Origin: Pisaster brevispinus
Lineage: Eukaryota; Echinodermata; Asteroidea; Forcipulatida; Asteriidae
Assembly (NCBI GenBank): GCA_023634235.1
Contig: JAMKCF010000013.1
Location: 17,981,705-18,045,704, forward strand
Direction of reading: 5' to 3'
Length of the DNA: 64,000 nucleotides
In this document: piece by piece, positions 24,301-35,988 of the stretch
Layout of the letters: every line of letters begins with the position of its first letter
Numbering within the stretch: position 1 is the first letter of the stretch
Translations under genes and position numbers: made by a program
Notes under the pieces: model-generated
Databases searched by the model: none
What the model was told of the DNA's origin: nothing
What the model saw: the letters and a program-made list of their open reading frames with translations, nothing else

Positions 24301-26649
24301 CAATGAAATCATTGGGTCTGTAAAACAAGAGCCTGTCTTTATCCTTGCGGATGAAGACAGGGGACCAGTCTAGAGGGGCGGTGGCATGGTTCAACACAGA
24401 GCTTATTGTTATTGTGATTTTGTGTCCATGATTGAAAATTCAAATACACTAACGTGTTAGTGCATTTAATACACTCGAAGATAGTGATGCAAACTACCCT
24501 TTTAAAAGTGCTATTATTTCGCAGTGAACAACTGGACTAAATATTCAAATCACATTATCTTGAATTTATCAGGGACTTATGCCTGAAGTCAACAGGAGTG
24601 ATTTAGTTAACTCTTTTTAGTTCATATTATCCGTAAAATGTAGGTCTACGTTTTTTCCTTTCCTTTTCTTGTTTGTATCCTTTATATGAATGAAAACAAT
24701 AATAATTTTTTACAAACAATTAAACTTTAAAATTCAATTCAATTTTTGTTTATGTAGAGAAACCAAGTGCGTTTAATTATCATTTGAAATAAAAAGTAAA
24801 ATTTTTGTCCGCGACCTTTGGACCTTTCCCCTTTTCCTTTTCTAGCTTTGAGCAAGAGAGAGAGAGAGAGCCATTGTTTTCAATATATATTTCTCTCTAT
24901 TTTTGTACGGAGCATGGCTCTGGTCATGCTCCAGATGCTATTATTTGGGGGGGGGGGCGATAATGTCCCAGAACCATTTTGTTCTGTCTATAAAACATCT
25001 TTTTGTAAGAGATTTAAAATTTGTTATTTCCGGGCTAGTTGAATCGGGTAGCCCATTGCCAACTTGTGTATGTAGCCAGCCTCGTGTTGACCTTTCACCC
25101 TGACATAAGCGACTTTAATGTGCTACTGGTACTGCTAGTTTCAGTATATATTTTTTCAACATATGCTGTTCTCTTGTAAGATGAAAGTAGTTGCTCGTGT
25201 GGTGTTTGCTTTTGTAGTATTTTGGTGAATGCTCGTCCTTTTTACTTAAAGGACCTGTCTCTTTCCTGTGCATCCCGTGCATCTTATTTATCTGGAGAGC
25301 TTACCGATTATTTTCGAAGTTCCTTATAGAGGGTCAAAGTTAAGGAGATCGATAGATGGAACAGTCAAGTGAAACGTGACTACAGCACACATTTAAGTCC
25401 CCCCCATAGGATATCACGTGTGCTACTGCACCTGCAGTAGCCAAACCATGTTTGGTGCCTACTAAACCCTAAAAACGCATCCTTTCAAATCAGCCCATTA
25501 TACTCAATGGCTTTCCATATCAAGTTAAGGGATCAACTTAGAAAATCCCATTCCACCAGCTCACTAGAATACTAGTTTTATTGCCCACACACATAGCAGT
25601 GCATGTTAATCTTCAATCTCGGGAACAAACCAATAATACCCGAGAGGATGTCCGGCAATATTGCAAAACAGTTGCAATTGATAAAACTGCTCGTAATTTC
25701 AAAAGGAAGCCATTGTAGTACATCACTATGCGCTTGCTATGTCAGATTTTTTTCTCTCTATTTTTTTGCAATATTCCCCCGGGGATTTAGGCAACCTTTT
25801 TCTGTGTCATACAACTGAGGTAAAATGAAATCCGTTTATTTCAAAATGGGTATCACGTTGTCGACGCGAATAGTTCATATTACCCTTACCTGAACTCGGC
25901 TAGATTCCTATGATTTGATTCCCAGGGCAGGCCTACTGATGTTAGCAAGCGGTCGTACAAATACATCAAGTGGTTCCCATTATCTTTGAACACTCGGAAC
26001 TCAACTGGATCGGAGCTCTTCCTAGCGGGGAAAAAAAAATTGACGGTATCAAATTGCAGTGAGAGCTTCTTTATAATAATTGTATTCCTGTGGCCGATTT
26101 CTCAAAGATCCATGATTGACCTCAATCGCGAGCCCTTCTTAACTGCTAGGCAAAGTGTGATGTCACAAAACAAATCACTACAAACTACTATGGTAGTACT
26201 GTGACAACTCATCTTAAGATGTATCTTTAAGAAATCAAGCATGGGCCTATAGGCAAATTAGACTATGTGCAAGTCCCGCGCGTATTTTTTTTCGGGGGGG
26301 GGTGTGTACATCATTTTGTAAATGTGAAATTTTCACAGATTCACAAATAACTTGCATGGTATAAAAATGGTAATTGTGGGGAAAATTCAAAATAATTTAA
26401 AAACAATTTTATTATTGTTATTATTATTTCTTATTTCTTTCTTTCTTTCTTTATTATTATTTTTTCGGGGGGGGGGTCTGAAATGCTGCAGGTTTGATAA
26501 TTTACATCATTTTGTAAATGAGAAATTTTCACAGATTCACAAATAACTTGCATGGTATAAAAATGATAGTTGTGGGTAAAACTCAAAATAATTTAAAAAC
26601 AATTATTGTTATGATTATGTCTTATTTATTTTGTATTTTTTTATTTAAT

Positions 26650-26692
<43 letters not shown>

Positions 26693-28026
26693 TTTGTAAA
26701 AAAAAATGGGGGGGGGGGTCTGAAATGCTGCAGTTTTTGATAATTTACAAACAAGCACAACAATGTTTTGATCTCTCGAGTCCAGAACCCGATGTTTGAA
26801 AAGAAGGTGGAAGCATGCTGGGTGTAAGCATGCTGGGGTTTTCACTATTTTCTCGTGATTCCGATGACCAGTCGAGCTTCAATTTTCACAGGTTTGCTAT
26901 TTCACGTATATGTTGGGTCACATAAAGTGTTGAGGGTCTTTGACACTAACCGATGCTTTAAGCTTTAACGTATGATTGGATCAAATCATGTGGATGGTTT
27001 CTTCTTGGAGATTCACGACCTGGTTGTCTGTAAATTTAGCCCTTGTAACATGACCCTTAGTCTATAAATAGCCCGATACATGGGTGGGTCGTGCTTTGAA
27101 TGATCATGGAGGTAGAATTATTCTACCTCCATGGAATGATCAAGGTGTGTAAATGCCCCTTCATAAAAGCATAGAGCAGGGAGTCCTTGCTCTATGATCA
27201 AACCTTGTAGTACATCGATGCAGGGAAGATATTCATCTCCAACTTCCATTATTTGCAGCAGCCCAAGAGGAATTTAAACCGCTCGATCGTTGCACGGTGA
27301 CCCTGATGTGTCATGAATATTTCCAGGCTTACAGCTAGCTTACCGTAAAGCCATGAGGCTCTGACCCTTGTAGTTCCCATTTTATATATCGCTGCATTCA
27401 TTTTAAATGTTCGTGTATTGAAAAGAAGTTCTTTATACACTGATTTTCTGAAATGTTTGCTTCGTCCTTCGCATGGGACGTAAAGCCAGATAGGTCCCGA
27501 GTGTTGTGTAATACACCGGTGCACTCATCGCTCAGAGAAGGGGGTTTGTCGCGGTGTTTCGGGCATGCGGACTGGCTGCAGATCGCCGCAGAACCTTTTT
27601 ATCATAACAAGGCATAAATAAATTCGCCATTTTATGCAATGGCACTGTACAAATGTCTTGAAAAATTAGCGTTTTGAAACACCCGTCGATAAAGATGTAT
27701 GAATAGAACGCGTTTTTTTTTCTTTCATTAAAAGAAACAAACAAGTCATATAAAAAATAAACACAATTTGAAAACCATTCTTACCTTAATTTGGCCTCGA
27801 TATCATTCGTCGTTCCTGTTATTTTGTAGACGCCATCTTGCCTCTGCTTCTCTGCATTCAGGACGAGTGATGAATTCTCTTTGGTCCGTTCACTGTTCAC
27901 CTTATGATTCAATGTGATCAGTCCAAACATCCCGGGCTTTCTCGTAACGAAGAATAAAGTATATACAACACCGAGGCAAAAAATTGACGAGAAGATAACA
28001 AAGTGAGTCCGGATTCGGCGTTTCAT
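21345..28026 (-). CDS. Gene B: alpha-2,8-sialyltransferase-like (ST8Sia, GT29), 7 coding exons, 414 aa
   Basis: Same predicted role as gene A. Exons in transcript order: 28026-27785, 26021-25890, 23866-23695, 23196-23084, 22669-22580, 22172-21928 and 21595-21345. All are GT-AG and in phase, total 1245 nt. The start is fixed by an in-frame TGA six bases upstream. Residues 1-7 are basic (MKRRIRT) and about 8-27 form the signal anchor, followed by a stem. Sequons lie at N130-H-T and N133-S-T. Motif L begins at C194 ([16 protein letters not shown]). The usual DVGSKTN is DAGWKTN. Motif S ends [12 protein letters not shown], followed by [13 protein letters not shown] and HSMYDE (motif VS). It ends DCGG. 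The 45-nt exon found in C, D and E was not seen here; its symmetric phase means the frame is unaffected. Introns carry a tRNA-like SINE, a 28-bp palindrome and poly-G/TTTA repeats. Confidence 0.9.
22460..22531 (+). repeat. tRNA-like sequence (72 nt), probably a tRNA-derived SINE head
   Basis: Acceptor arms GGCTGGA/TCCAGTC pair over 7 bp with one G-T. Box A reads TAGCTCAGTTGG and box B GGTTCAAGTCC. The anticodon arm is CCGGT-AAGTTAA-TCCGG, placing GTT (Asn) at the anticodon. Position 33 is A instead of the invariant T, the top anticodon-stem pair is T-T and one T-stem pair is broken. It lies inside an intron of gene B, antisense to it. A dispersed pseudo-tRNA is more likely than a working tRNA-Asn. 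Confidence 0.6.
24036..24063. repeat. Perfect 28-bp palindrome
   Basis: The arm AGCAACTGGCAGGA is followed immediately by its exact reverse complement, centred on GGATCC. It lies in the gene B intron upstream of exon 3, in a locally GC-richer stretch. No flanking target duplication was recognised. Confidence 0.9.
26288..26752. repeat. Two-copy tandem repeat bounded by poly-G runs, with a TTTA microsatellite
   Basis: A unit starting near ACATCATTTTGTAAATG and running through CAAAATAATTTAAAAACAA occurs at about 26309-26407 and again at about 26505-26604. Each is followed by a TTATT/TTTC-rich tract, a G9-G10 run and TCTGAAATGCTGCAG. The second copy contains (TTTA)n at 26649-26695. It lies in intron 1 of gene B. 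Confidence 0.85.
27098..27142. repeat. Tight hairpin with flanking direct repeats
   Basis: CATGGAGGTAGAAT at 27105-27118 and its exact reverse complement at 27120-27133 are separated by one base. Just outside, GAATGATCA occurs directly repeated at about 27098-27106 and 27134-27142. The shape suggests a small foldback insertion with a 9-bp target duplication, though the duplicates overlap the arms slightly. Confidence 0.6.
27455..27540 (+). mobile_element. SINE tail fragment
   Basis: Contains TTGCTTCGTCCTTCGCATGG, then GACGTAAAGCC, GGTCCCGAGTG and TGTGTAATACACC. These are the tail blocks shared with the SINE at 20707-20757. The tRNA head is absent. It lies in intron 1 of gene B. Confidence 0.55.
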
Positions 28027-30493
28027 AATTCAGCAGTTTACTATTCCCTCACGACTTCTCGAGAATCACTACCCGAAACGTCAGACGTGCTCTCCACAAC
28101 GTGCGTAAACGTTTTTGAAAATATCCTATTTATCCACGGGTTGAATTCCCAGATGGTGCAACGCCACATGAAACCAAATTACCCGTCAGTAAACTCAAGT
28201 AGTGTACGCAGCTGAGCAGTGCGTCAACATCTCCACTGCGAGGGATGCGTGCTGCGTGCAATATTTTACCCGCACTTTTATGCAAAGGAGCTACTTTTTT
28301 TTGCTCAGACACATTGCAATTTCCTTGGAGGTTCGATGACATTTGGAACGGTCAAATTATGTATGAACGAAAGGTAGATGCTGTGTTCTGGCCAGTAAAC
28401 CGCCTACACAACCGGCGTCCATACTGCGCGCAATGTTCAATGGCTTCTATTTATGTCATCAATTACAATGCTATTGAAACTATTGAAACTTAATCATTTC
28501 ATATTATCAACACTGTGTGTTTAAACAAAAAAAAAACAGGTGACGTAAATTAGAAATATAGACTTCTGATGTTCATGACCATTGTAAAGGACAACGTGCA
28601 ATATTGAGCCTATACTTGTCCAAAAAGGAACTGGCTAGTTTTAAATCGGGTAGCTCACTGGTTATAAAACTCTAACCAGTATTAATGCCAGTGAGTCATC
28701 AGTCGCCAGTGAAGACGTTACAAAACATTTTGACTGGCAACTTGCAGACTTGACAATTCTAATCATTCATGAAAATCATTCCTTCTGAAATACTGTCAAA
28801 CCTGAGGGGATAGTATTTCGTGTCACCCTGACTTATTTCGATTTTCCGGAATCGGAATAAGCCTAATGCACAAAGCAATTTCTGATATTATAAGAAACTC
28901 CTCTTTAACTGTTGTTTTTACATTGATGAACATCCAGACATGGTGACATTTTCTGGCTGGTTGATTGGATGAATCAATTCACTCCCCCGAAAAACAGTAT
29001 TCTCAAAGAGAAACAAAATGTCACTCTGAAATCTAGCTGACCTAATTCTGGTTTTATAGTGTGGTCCGTAATCCGTGTCAAAATGACCCATAAATGGGTC
29101 AAACTGACGAAGGATCCGAGCTAAAATCCCATTTTGACCAGTTGGCCTGACCCAGAAATCAGTCAGGCCCTCTAGGTCCCGGAGTCCAGCTCAGGTCTGA
29201 CCCGGGAGTTTTTAGAGAATATTTCCTTTATAGGCAAAGTATGCCTTCGGTTTTTGGAACCTTTTGGTTGTTTTAATCCTATGTAAATGTAAGTATACAT
29301 GTATACAAAAAAACTAACCTATGAAAATTTTTTCAAAAGGTGGTAGCGTTTTTGAGATCGCCAAAATCTGGAGGAAGAATAATCCGTAATTGGAATACAT
29401 AATCTGATAAACGTTTCATGCAAGGAACATTTCTCAAATTTGAAGTTTTTGAAATCCCTTTCTGTAAAACACGTTCCTTAAATTGAAACCGTTCTTCATA
29501 ATGTTATACATGATCAACAGTTGCAGTGCTTCTTTGCCAAGAAAGTGTTTATGGTCATTAATTATTGTTGGAGAAATTACCGAAGGTGTACACTCCCTTG
29601 AAGTGTAGTGGTGGATGTCGCGTGAAGGTAGCGTTTGTCCCTAGTTCTATCGACTTTATTGACTGAAATGTTGTGACTGTAAATCGATCTTAGATTCGCT
29701 ATTGATTCATAAGTTATTATTAACATACATAACAACAGTCATAATCTGGTCTCAAGGACGTGACTCAAAATGGTGCTATGATCCACACAAACAAACAAAG
29801 CCTTTCAGTCTGAATGCTTTCCTATTTATATATAAAATAAGCATTTGAATACTGTAAACATTTTCGTAAAACAGCTGTACTCCTATACAAACTTGCTGAT
29901 CTATTTTTAACATATAGTTTATTGTTATAGATTTTCCTGGCCAATTTCAACAAAAAAAAACTCATTCATTCACACCTGGCTTATTCCATTTTGTTTGAAA
30001 ATGAATGCTCCACGGCATGGCATTCAGCAATCAAAAGGGAAAACTCAATTTCAACAGTTTAGCATTTCATTCATCCAAAATAAGATCGTTCAAATTAATC
30101 AGGTCGAAAAGATCATTCAATTTTACAAAAAGCCAGCAGCAAGGGGTTGGTCAACCATTCAATTTCATCAATTGTAAAACTTTCGTATAAATCCAAATGA
30201 GAAATGGAAAAAAACTATGGAACGGAATGACTGAAACAAACGTGAATGACGAAACCATGCGTAAACAAAAATATAACACTGTTTATAGTGTAGGACTAGA
30301 TTCAGTGAACTTGTAGGGAAACGACGAACACACACGCCAGTGCCATCTTTAGTATCATGATGCTGGGCCTAGGTTGTTTATGTGAAGTGAACAAACCATG
30401 TAAGTATGTATTTAAATCGATGCGTAATAATGTATGCAAGGCCCCATCCAATACAAACAGTTTAATTTGTATGGGCATTAGCTAATAGTAATA
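28027..30493. other. Intergenic between gene B promoter side and copy C 3' end
   Basis: No gene recognised. The segment 29067-29190 has repeated GACC/GGTC themes, including the palindrome TGACCCATAAATGGGTCA, and resembles 17460-17570. About 29940-30180 (rich in ATTCAATTTCA-like words) recurs in diverged form at about 44110-44345 in intron 2 of gene D. The last 180 bp match the 3' flanks of genes D and E (40580-40769 and 54640-54830). Confidence 0.55.
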
Positions 30494-32320
30494 TTAACCG
30501 CAGTCTTTGATGTGTAAATGAAGGAGTCCCGAAAGGTGCATCTGGAGTATTATGGCAAACTCCTCGTTCATCGAATGTACCTAATCTGCCCCGGCGAGGT
30601 CGTCGAAGTAGTGATACTTGACTTTCCTCATCGTGTTTGTCCCAGTGTCCATCACTCTGTCTGGCACCCTGTGGGGGAAGGGCCAGAAGCCGTAGAGGTG
30701 TGTCTCTTCGCACATCGTCAGTGCCAGGTTAGTCATGTAGAAACCTTAAGTTAGTTAGGAGAAAAGCGGGGGTTTTTTTTAGCCAAAATTTATCAACGTG
30801 AATATTTGTTTGCATTTCATTACTAATTGTGGTTTCGACTTCATTTTGACAGCACTGCGTATACAAAAACAAATATTCACACCTGCATGCCTTAGAACTG
30901 TTGTGTACAGTTTGGTCGTAAACAATGTGTAAATCTCCAAAATTCAAAGTTCCCTATTGAGACCTAGTCAAACAATATGGCATGTCAAATTATCCGGAGT
31001 TTTGATTCTCTGACTTTTAAGTGAGCGCGTAGATTGCGATAGTTTCACACATGCTTTTTGTAACAAGTCAGGACATAACTGAAGGATACCGGGTGATGCT
31101 AACGGATTTGTAGTCGACAGAGGGCGCAAAACGTACCTGTTGAAAGAAAACGTGTCAGGTTTCTCTCTTTCCAAAAGTTGTACATTGCGAGAAAATGGCG
31201 CAGATCGGCGACGGCTGCCAAGAGGTTAGGGACCTTGTATAATTCAAGCGTGTGTTTTGCCTTTAGACACACGTCAGTTGTACCAGTACCTGAGATGCAT
31301 GGCAACCACAGGACACCGTAGTATTCGTCAATGGCCTTTGCAAAAGCAGCTGAATCTGTCTTGACTTTCAGACCCTTAAATCTTGGCGAAAGACCAGAGA
31401 AAAGAAAAACACAGACATAATCACTACGTTTCACGTCGAGGTTTGACTGTTATTTCCGCCACAATCACTCCATGGACATGTATACATGAAGACATGTATA
31501 GAAATAGTCCATGATCTCAATATTTCATTTGTATAATGTGTGCTGTTACCATCTTTACCTTTTTATTGCAATACTAGGGTTCATTGTTGTCAGATTTTAC
31601 TTCCATCCAGCATCAACCGCATGAGGGCGTATTGGCGGGAGATTTGCCCTGATGAGTTACAACCAAAGTTACAATCAAAGCAATGAAATTAATATGATTT
31701 TTCGCATTTAATTATTGGTCATTATTTGGTAAGAACCTACGTTACCTTTTTTGTATAATGTATTTTTTTGATCTGTACTTGGAGTTTCAAGTTCAGACTG
31801 TACACTTTCCAGAATCTCAAAGGATTCAGGAAAAATCAATCCCATGATTAGAAAATAATTACCTGATGACGTAATCCGCCTGGTCGATTTCTTGTCCGCA
31901 TTTACTGTTAGCGATAATACCACTGTTACCAACCACACTGCATCTTGGGAACATCCGACCTGAAAGAGGCGAAACCTGCAAGAAAACAATAGGATTTGTT
32001 TGGCCCAGCCTTCCAGCCAATAAACACACATTTGTCAATCCAGTAAACCGAGGAAGTCTTTGTTCTCCTACTCCTGTTGTTTGGATTTGTTATGTATAGC
32101 CACGCCCTCTTTGCTTTTGTGCCGTGTGCAAACCTTACAGGTAATAATATTATGTTTTGGATATTTGGACTCAAGACTAGCTGTGCCGTTTTTTATGCTG
32201 CTACATAAGCACACAAAGTAAGCACAAAACGGTTAATTAGTGTAATACGATTACCCAACAAAACACAATGTAATGTATACCGTCTGTGACTGGTCCCCTT
32301 CTTTCCTGTGCTCAGCTCAA

Positions 32321-32634
32321 CTCGATAAGGCCGATATCTCTTGGTTCTAAGAATGTTCCATGTGGTGAACTCGATAAGGCCGATATCTCTTGGTTCTAAG
32401 AATGTTCCATGTGGTGAAATCGATAAGGCCGATATCTCTTGGTTCTAAGAATGTTCCATGTGGTGAACTCGTTAAGGCCCGTATCTCTTGGTTCTAAGAA
32501 TGTTCCATGTGGTGAAATCGATAAGGCCGATATCTCTTGGTTCTAAAAATGTTCCACATGGTAAGGCCGATATCTCTTGGTTCTAAGAATGTTCCATGTG
32601 GTGAACTCGATTAGGCCGATATCTCTTGGTTCTT
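32321..32634. repeat. 49-bp minisatellite, about 6.4 copies
   Basis: The unit starts CTCGATAAGGCCGATATCTC and ends TTCCATGTGGTGAA, 49 bp. Copies are nearly identical apart from one shortened unit (near 32550-32570) and single changes such as GTTAAGG and ATTAGG. It begins right after TGTGCTCAG, the point where copy C stops matching genes D and E. Confidence 0.93.
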
Positions 32635-33819
32635 GTGACAACTTATCACAATTTCATGCTTGCGAAGGTAATTATCCACCAAAATGACGTAACCAGGTCT
32701 CAAATTACAGTAATCAAAAGCTTAAGATTTCAAAACCTATGGGAAGACGTTTGTAGAAGTGAAATACAAAACCAAGGAAATGGGCTACGAAAAGTTTTTT
32801 TTTAATTTAATAATTCTTGTTTGTGTACTTGTTTCTATCCCAGCATATTGAGGCAAGGCAAAACAAGAGTTGTTCAAATATTGGCTGATCAAACGGTGTG
32901 TTTATACAATACAATTTTTTATTCACAAGTTTGACGTAAAGAGTTGGATTTTCTAAACATACCTGAATGTGTCTACGTTGGTAGAATTCAGTTTCCATTT
33001 TGTGGATGTTAATAATCGATGGTAGCGAATAGCCAGGTGGTGTACCGGTGTTTGGATTAAAAGGAACTTAACATAATCGAGCCTGTTCCTAGTCAGAAAA
33101 AGAAAAACAATGAAGGTTTACCCAGTTCTATCAATATGAAGCTTAATCTTGGATAGCTTATTAGCTTTTTTGTGCAAATGAAAATAATAGTAAATATTCC
33201 ACTGTGTGCGTCAACTGAGAGAGTGGGCAGTGCTATACGTCACTGCAAAATGAACACATCTGATAAGTCTTGGATTGACCTCTGCCGGTACCTTTAAATG
33301 TAAATATTATAGTCTTCGTTCGAGTCGTTTTCTCATTTTTGATACGCGCGGGACTTGTGTAGCCTATACTGGCAGACGCAACAGAAAAGCTACTCACGAC
33401 ATGGTGAGGTCCATCCACGGATTCACTGCGAGGGGTTCCATCCTTCAACAAATCAATTATAACAAATTAAAAATGTCAAGTCATTTTGTTTCATTTTTTA
33501 GTTTCGCAAATAACTCCCGGATATGATGTATACATCTTTATATCAGTATTGTAGGTCTCCCCCTCAGACCCTTCCGGTCTCAAATATTTAACTGGTCTCG
33601 CTTGGAGACCGCCTTTACTTACCATTAAAGCCACACTTGAAATTATTTTGTTAATCTTTTTCTTTGGGTCCGTTGAAATGGACGTGTTCAAGCTATACAC
33701 AGTGTGTGTTCTTTCCTAACGGGTAGTACATGTCACTGAAAACTCTACGAGCCCTAATGGGGGGAAGCTGGAAACATCGTGCATTAATTAACCAATAACT
33801 CATACCCTGTGCCAGTGTT

Positions 33820-33950
33820 GTAGTCGAGACCCAACAGTTCGAGACCAAGGAGGAGACCGAGACCTAAAGGTTGGAGGGGGAGACCAAGACCGAGACCACA
33901 CGGGGGTGGGGGTTGGGGGGGGGGAGACCGGTCTCGAGACCTACACCACT
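33820..33950. repeat. GAGACC-rich low-complexity DNA
   Basis: There are many GAGACC/GAGACCAAG words and a poly-G run. Its complement, with GGTCTC/GGTCTCG words, occurs about 250 bp to the left at 33555-33615. The pair could form an inverted repeat flanking the intervening DNA. Confidence 0.6.
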
Positions 33951-34814
33951 GGTAGCACACCCAATGTAGTCTATGTTATATCTTGTAAGAGATGTGGACT
34001 ACAGTATGTGGGAGAGACTAAGACCAAACTCAGTCTTCGCTTTGCGAACCATGTCTCTTCCATAAAGACCAAGAAACTGCACCCCGTCTCCATCCACTTC
34101 AACAGCCTTAATCACAGCGTCAAAGATGTTGAACTCATTGTGATTGGGGCTTGCAATGGTGATGACACACACCGCAAACTCAGAGAATCACACTGGATTC
34201 ACCAACTCAAGACAGTCCAACCCTTTGAACTCAACGTAAACACTGGTGTTAAATAACTTCCCATCACCCTCCTTTCACTTTTACTTGCTTTTTTCTTTGA
34301 TGTAAAATAAATACAGTTACTGTGAATAGCATATTCTCTCCACTGGTCTATTTTTACGCTTCTTTCTCTCAAGCCGTCAATAACCTATTCCCTTTGCAGA
34401 GGATTTAATAACCCGCTCTCTCTGCAGGTTCCTCTTGCCCAGTTTTAACTTCTTACACTGATTCTGTTACTCTATAATTACTTTTATCTTCTATTGTTAG
34501 TTGCATTATCTTGCCCTCTAATCCTACCCTTTCATGCTTCCCGCATAGTAATGCCTACAATGCGGTACCACCTTTATGGTCCAGTGATCCAGCCTTTCAT
34601 ACTGACCATCCATTGTCCTCACTACTTTACTCTGATTGGTTCTTAGCCACCCCATTGTTTGTAAATTTATAACTCTGATTGGCTATATTTTCCCGCTTTT
34701 TTCTGGATACTCTCCCTTAATCCTTTGCTCCTCTTTTTGCTACAAATGGATATGTTTGTGCTTGTTCTTGTTTATACCTCTGACGAAGGTCCGGTTTGGA
34801 TCGAAAAAAAGGCC
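33950..34814 (+). mobile_element. Penelope-like retroelement fragment (GIY-YIG endonuclease end and 3' region)
   Basis: A frame from about 33950 to a stop at 34254-34256 encodes VVYVISCKRCGLQYVGET, then LSLRFANH, HF, a further ISL-type region and RKLRESHWIHQLKT. This is the GIY-YIG endonuclease module that ends Penelope-like (PLE) polymerases. The reverse-transcriptase part is missing, so the copy is 5'-truncated. A pyrimidine-rich 3' region follows, ending in a hammerhead-like segment at 34777-34814 with core CTGACGA and GAAA. The element lies in intron 1 of copy C, opposite in orientation to it. Confidence 0.8.
34777..34814 (+). ncRNA. Hammerhead-like motif at the Penelope fragment 3' end, altered cleavage site
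   Basis: ACCT, CTGACGA, stem GGTCC/GGATC with loop GGTTT, then GAAA, are the same as at 45513. The GCTA that would provide stem III and the cleavage site is replaced by an A run. Outer stem pairing is reduced to CCT/AGG. Confidence 0.5.
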
Positions 34815-35799
34815 ATCTCCCCTATTATATATATATAACGGTGACCGTAATTTTCTTCGATACTATGATGCGATAATGTATAAAATAAACGAATAAATAA
34901 ATAAATCTGGGTTGAGCTGTCCCGTTTATCCTTTGTACAACAGCAAGTAACAACGAAATAGGCGAAAGTCATCCATAGAAATAATGCAAAAAAATATACC
35001 TTTTAAATTTGTTTTTCCTTTTTTCCCTCTTGTCTTTGTCTGTCCACTTTCATATTTCAGTTTCTTCTCCACGTATGAATTTCCTTGTGCCCAAAAGGAG
35101 AATTCATCTTCATATCATTTCATATTCATTTACAGCTTTAAATTTTAATTACAGTCCGAAAATTGCTATCGAAACAGGATTTTAAAGCAACAAATTTTCC
35201 TTTAACCATTTTCTCCTCTAAATTTTGGAAACATGCTGCAGATTTTACGAATAAATCTAATTTTCTAGGCTAACAATCTAAAAATGGATAAATCCCAGTT
35301 ATTTGTTAGCAATATAACACACATTTTGTCATGTTTAAGGTTCAAGTAATTAAAAAATCTATTCCCTCCCCTTTTTTGCTTTGTTTGAACAGCAAATGAT
35401 AACAAATGTATCCCTTCCACTTTTTGGCTGGGTTTAAGGTTCAAGGCCTATCAAACCTTAACTGGGTCCAATGTTCCCATACGCTTGCAATTTTGACTTT
35501 TGTAGTAAAAAAAACAAAGCCGTTTGTGAAAGCCTTATGTGAAGTTATTTTGTTCAAACGATATGAAGTTAGTGTGGAGTGTTATTATACACGGTAACGC
35601 AGGTTTTAAGCACACATCCTATAACAGATAGTAGCTAGATCGAGGCGCACGATTTAACCTCCGGCTTTCTGGATGGGGGTGAGACATCGATACAATTCTA
35701 TGCCCCGAATTGTGCAGGTGTTGAAAAAAAGAGAACTTTGATGAGAACAAGGTAGAGACTTGACTCTAAATACTAGCATGTCTCATGCTGATCTTTGTT

Positions 35800-35988
35800 C
35801 TGGGCCCAATTTCATTAAGCTGCTTAAGCACAATCACTAGCTAAGAACAACACAATTATGCTTACTAGAATAATGTTACCATGAGCGAAACTACCATGTC
35901 ACATGTACAATTTGTGACTGGTAACCTGCTAAGTTGAAAATTGTTAAGCAATATTTTCTGCTTAAAGCAGCTCTACAACTGGGCCCTG
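35800..35988. mobile_element. Foldback/MITE-like element (copy 1)
   Basis: Ends are imperfect terminal inverted repeats of about 30 bp. CTGGGCCCAATTTCATTAAG...GCTTAAGCA is at the left, and the reverse complement of the right end reads AGGGCCCAGTTGTAGAGCTG...TTTAAGCA. There is no coding capacity. Related copies lie at 48541-48672 (truncated) and 49859-50050. It sits at the left edge of the near-identical duplicated block. Confidence 0.7.

Noticed and set aside
27249..27524. 91-codon minus frame in gene B intron 1
   Set aside because: It overlaps a SINE tail, has no domain and lies between well-phased exons.
30462..30713. Possible intact last exon in copy C
   Set aside because: The frame continuous with the splice acceptor at 30744 hits TAG at 30583-30581. 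The longer open frame is a shifted shadow.
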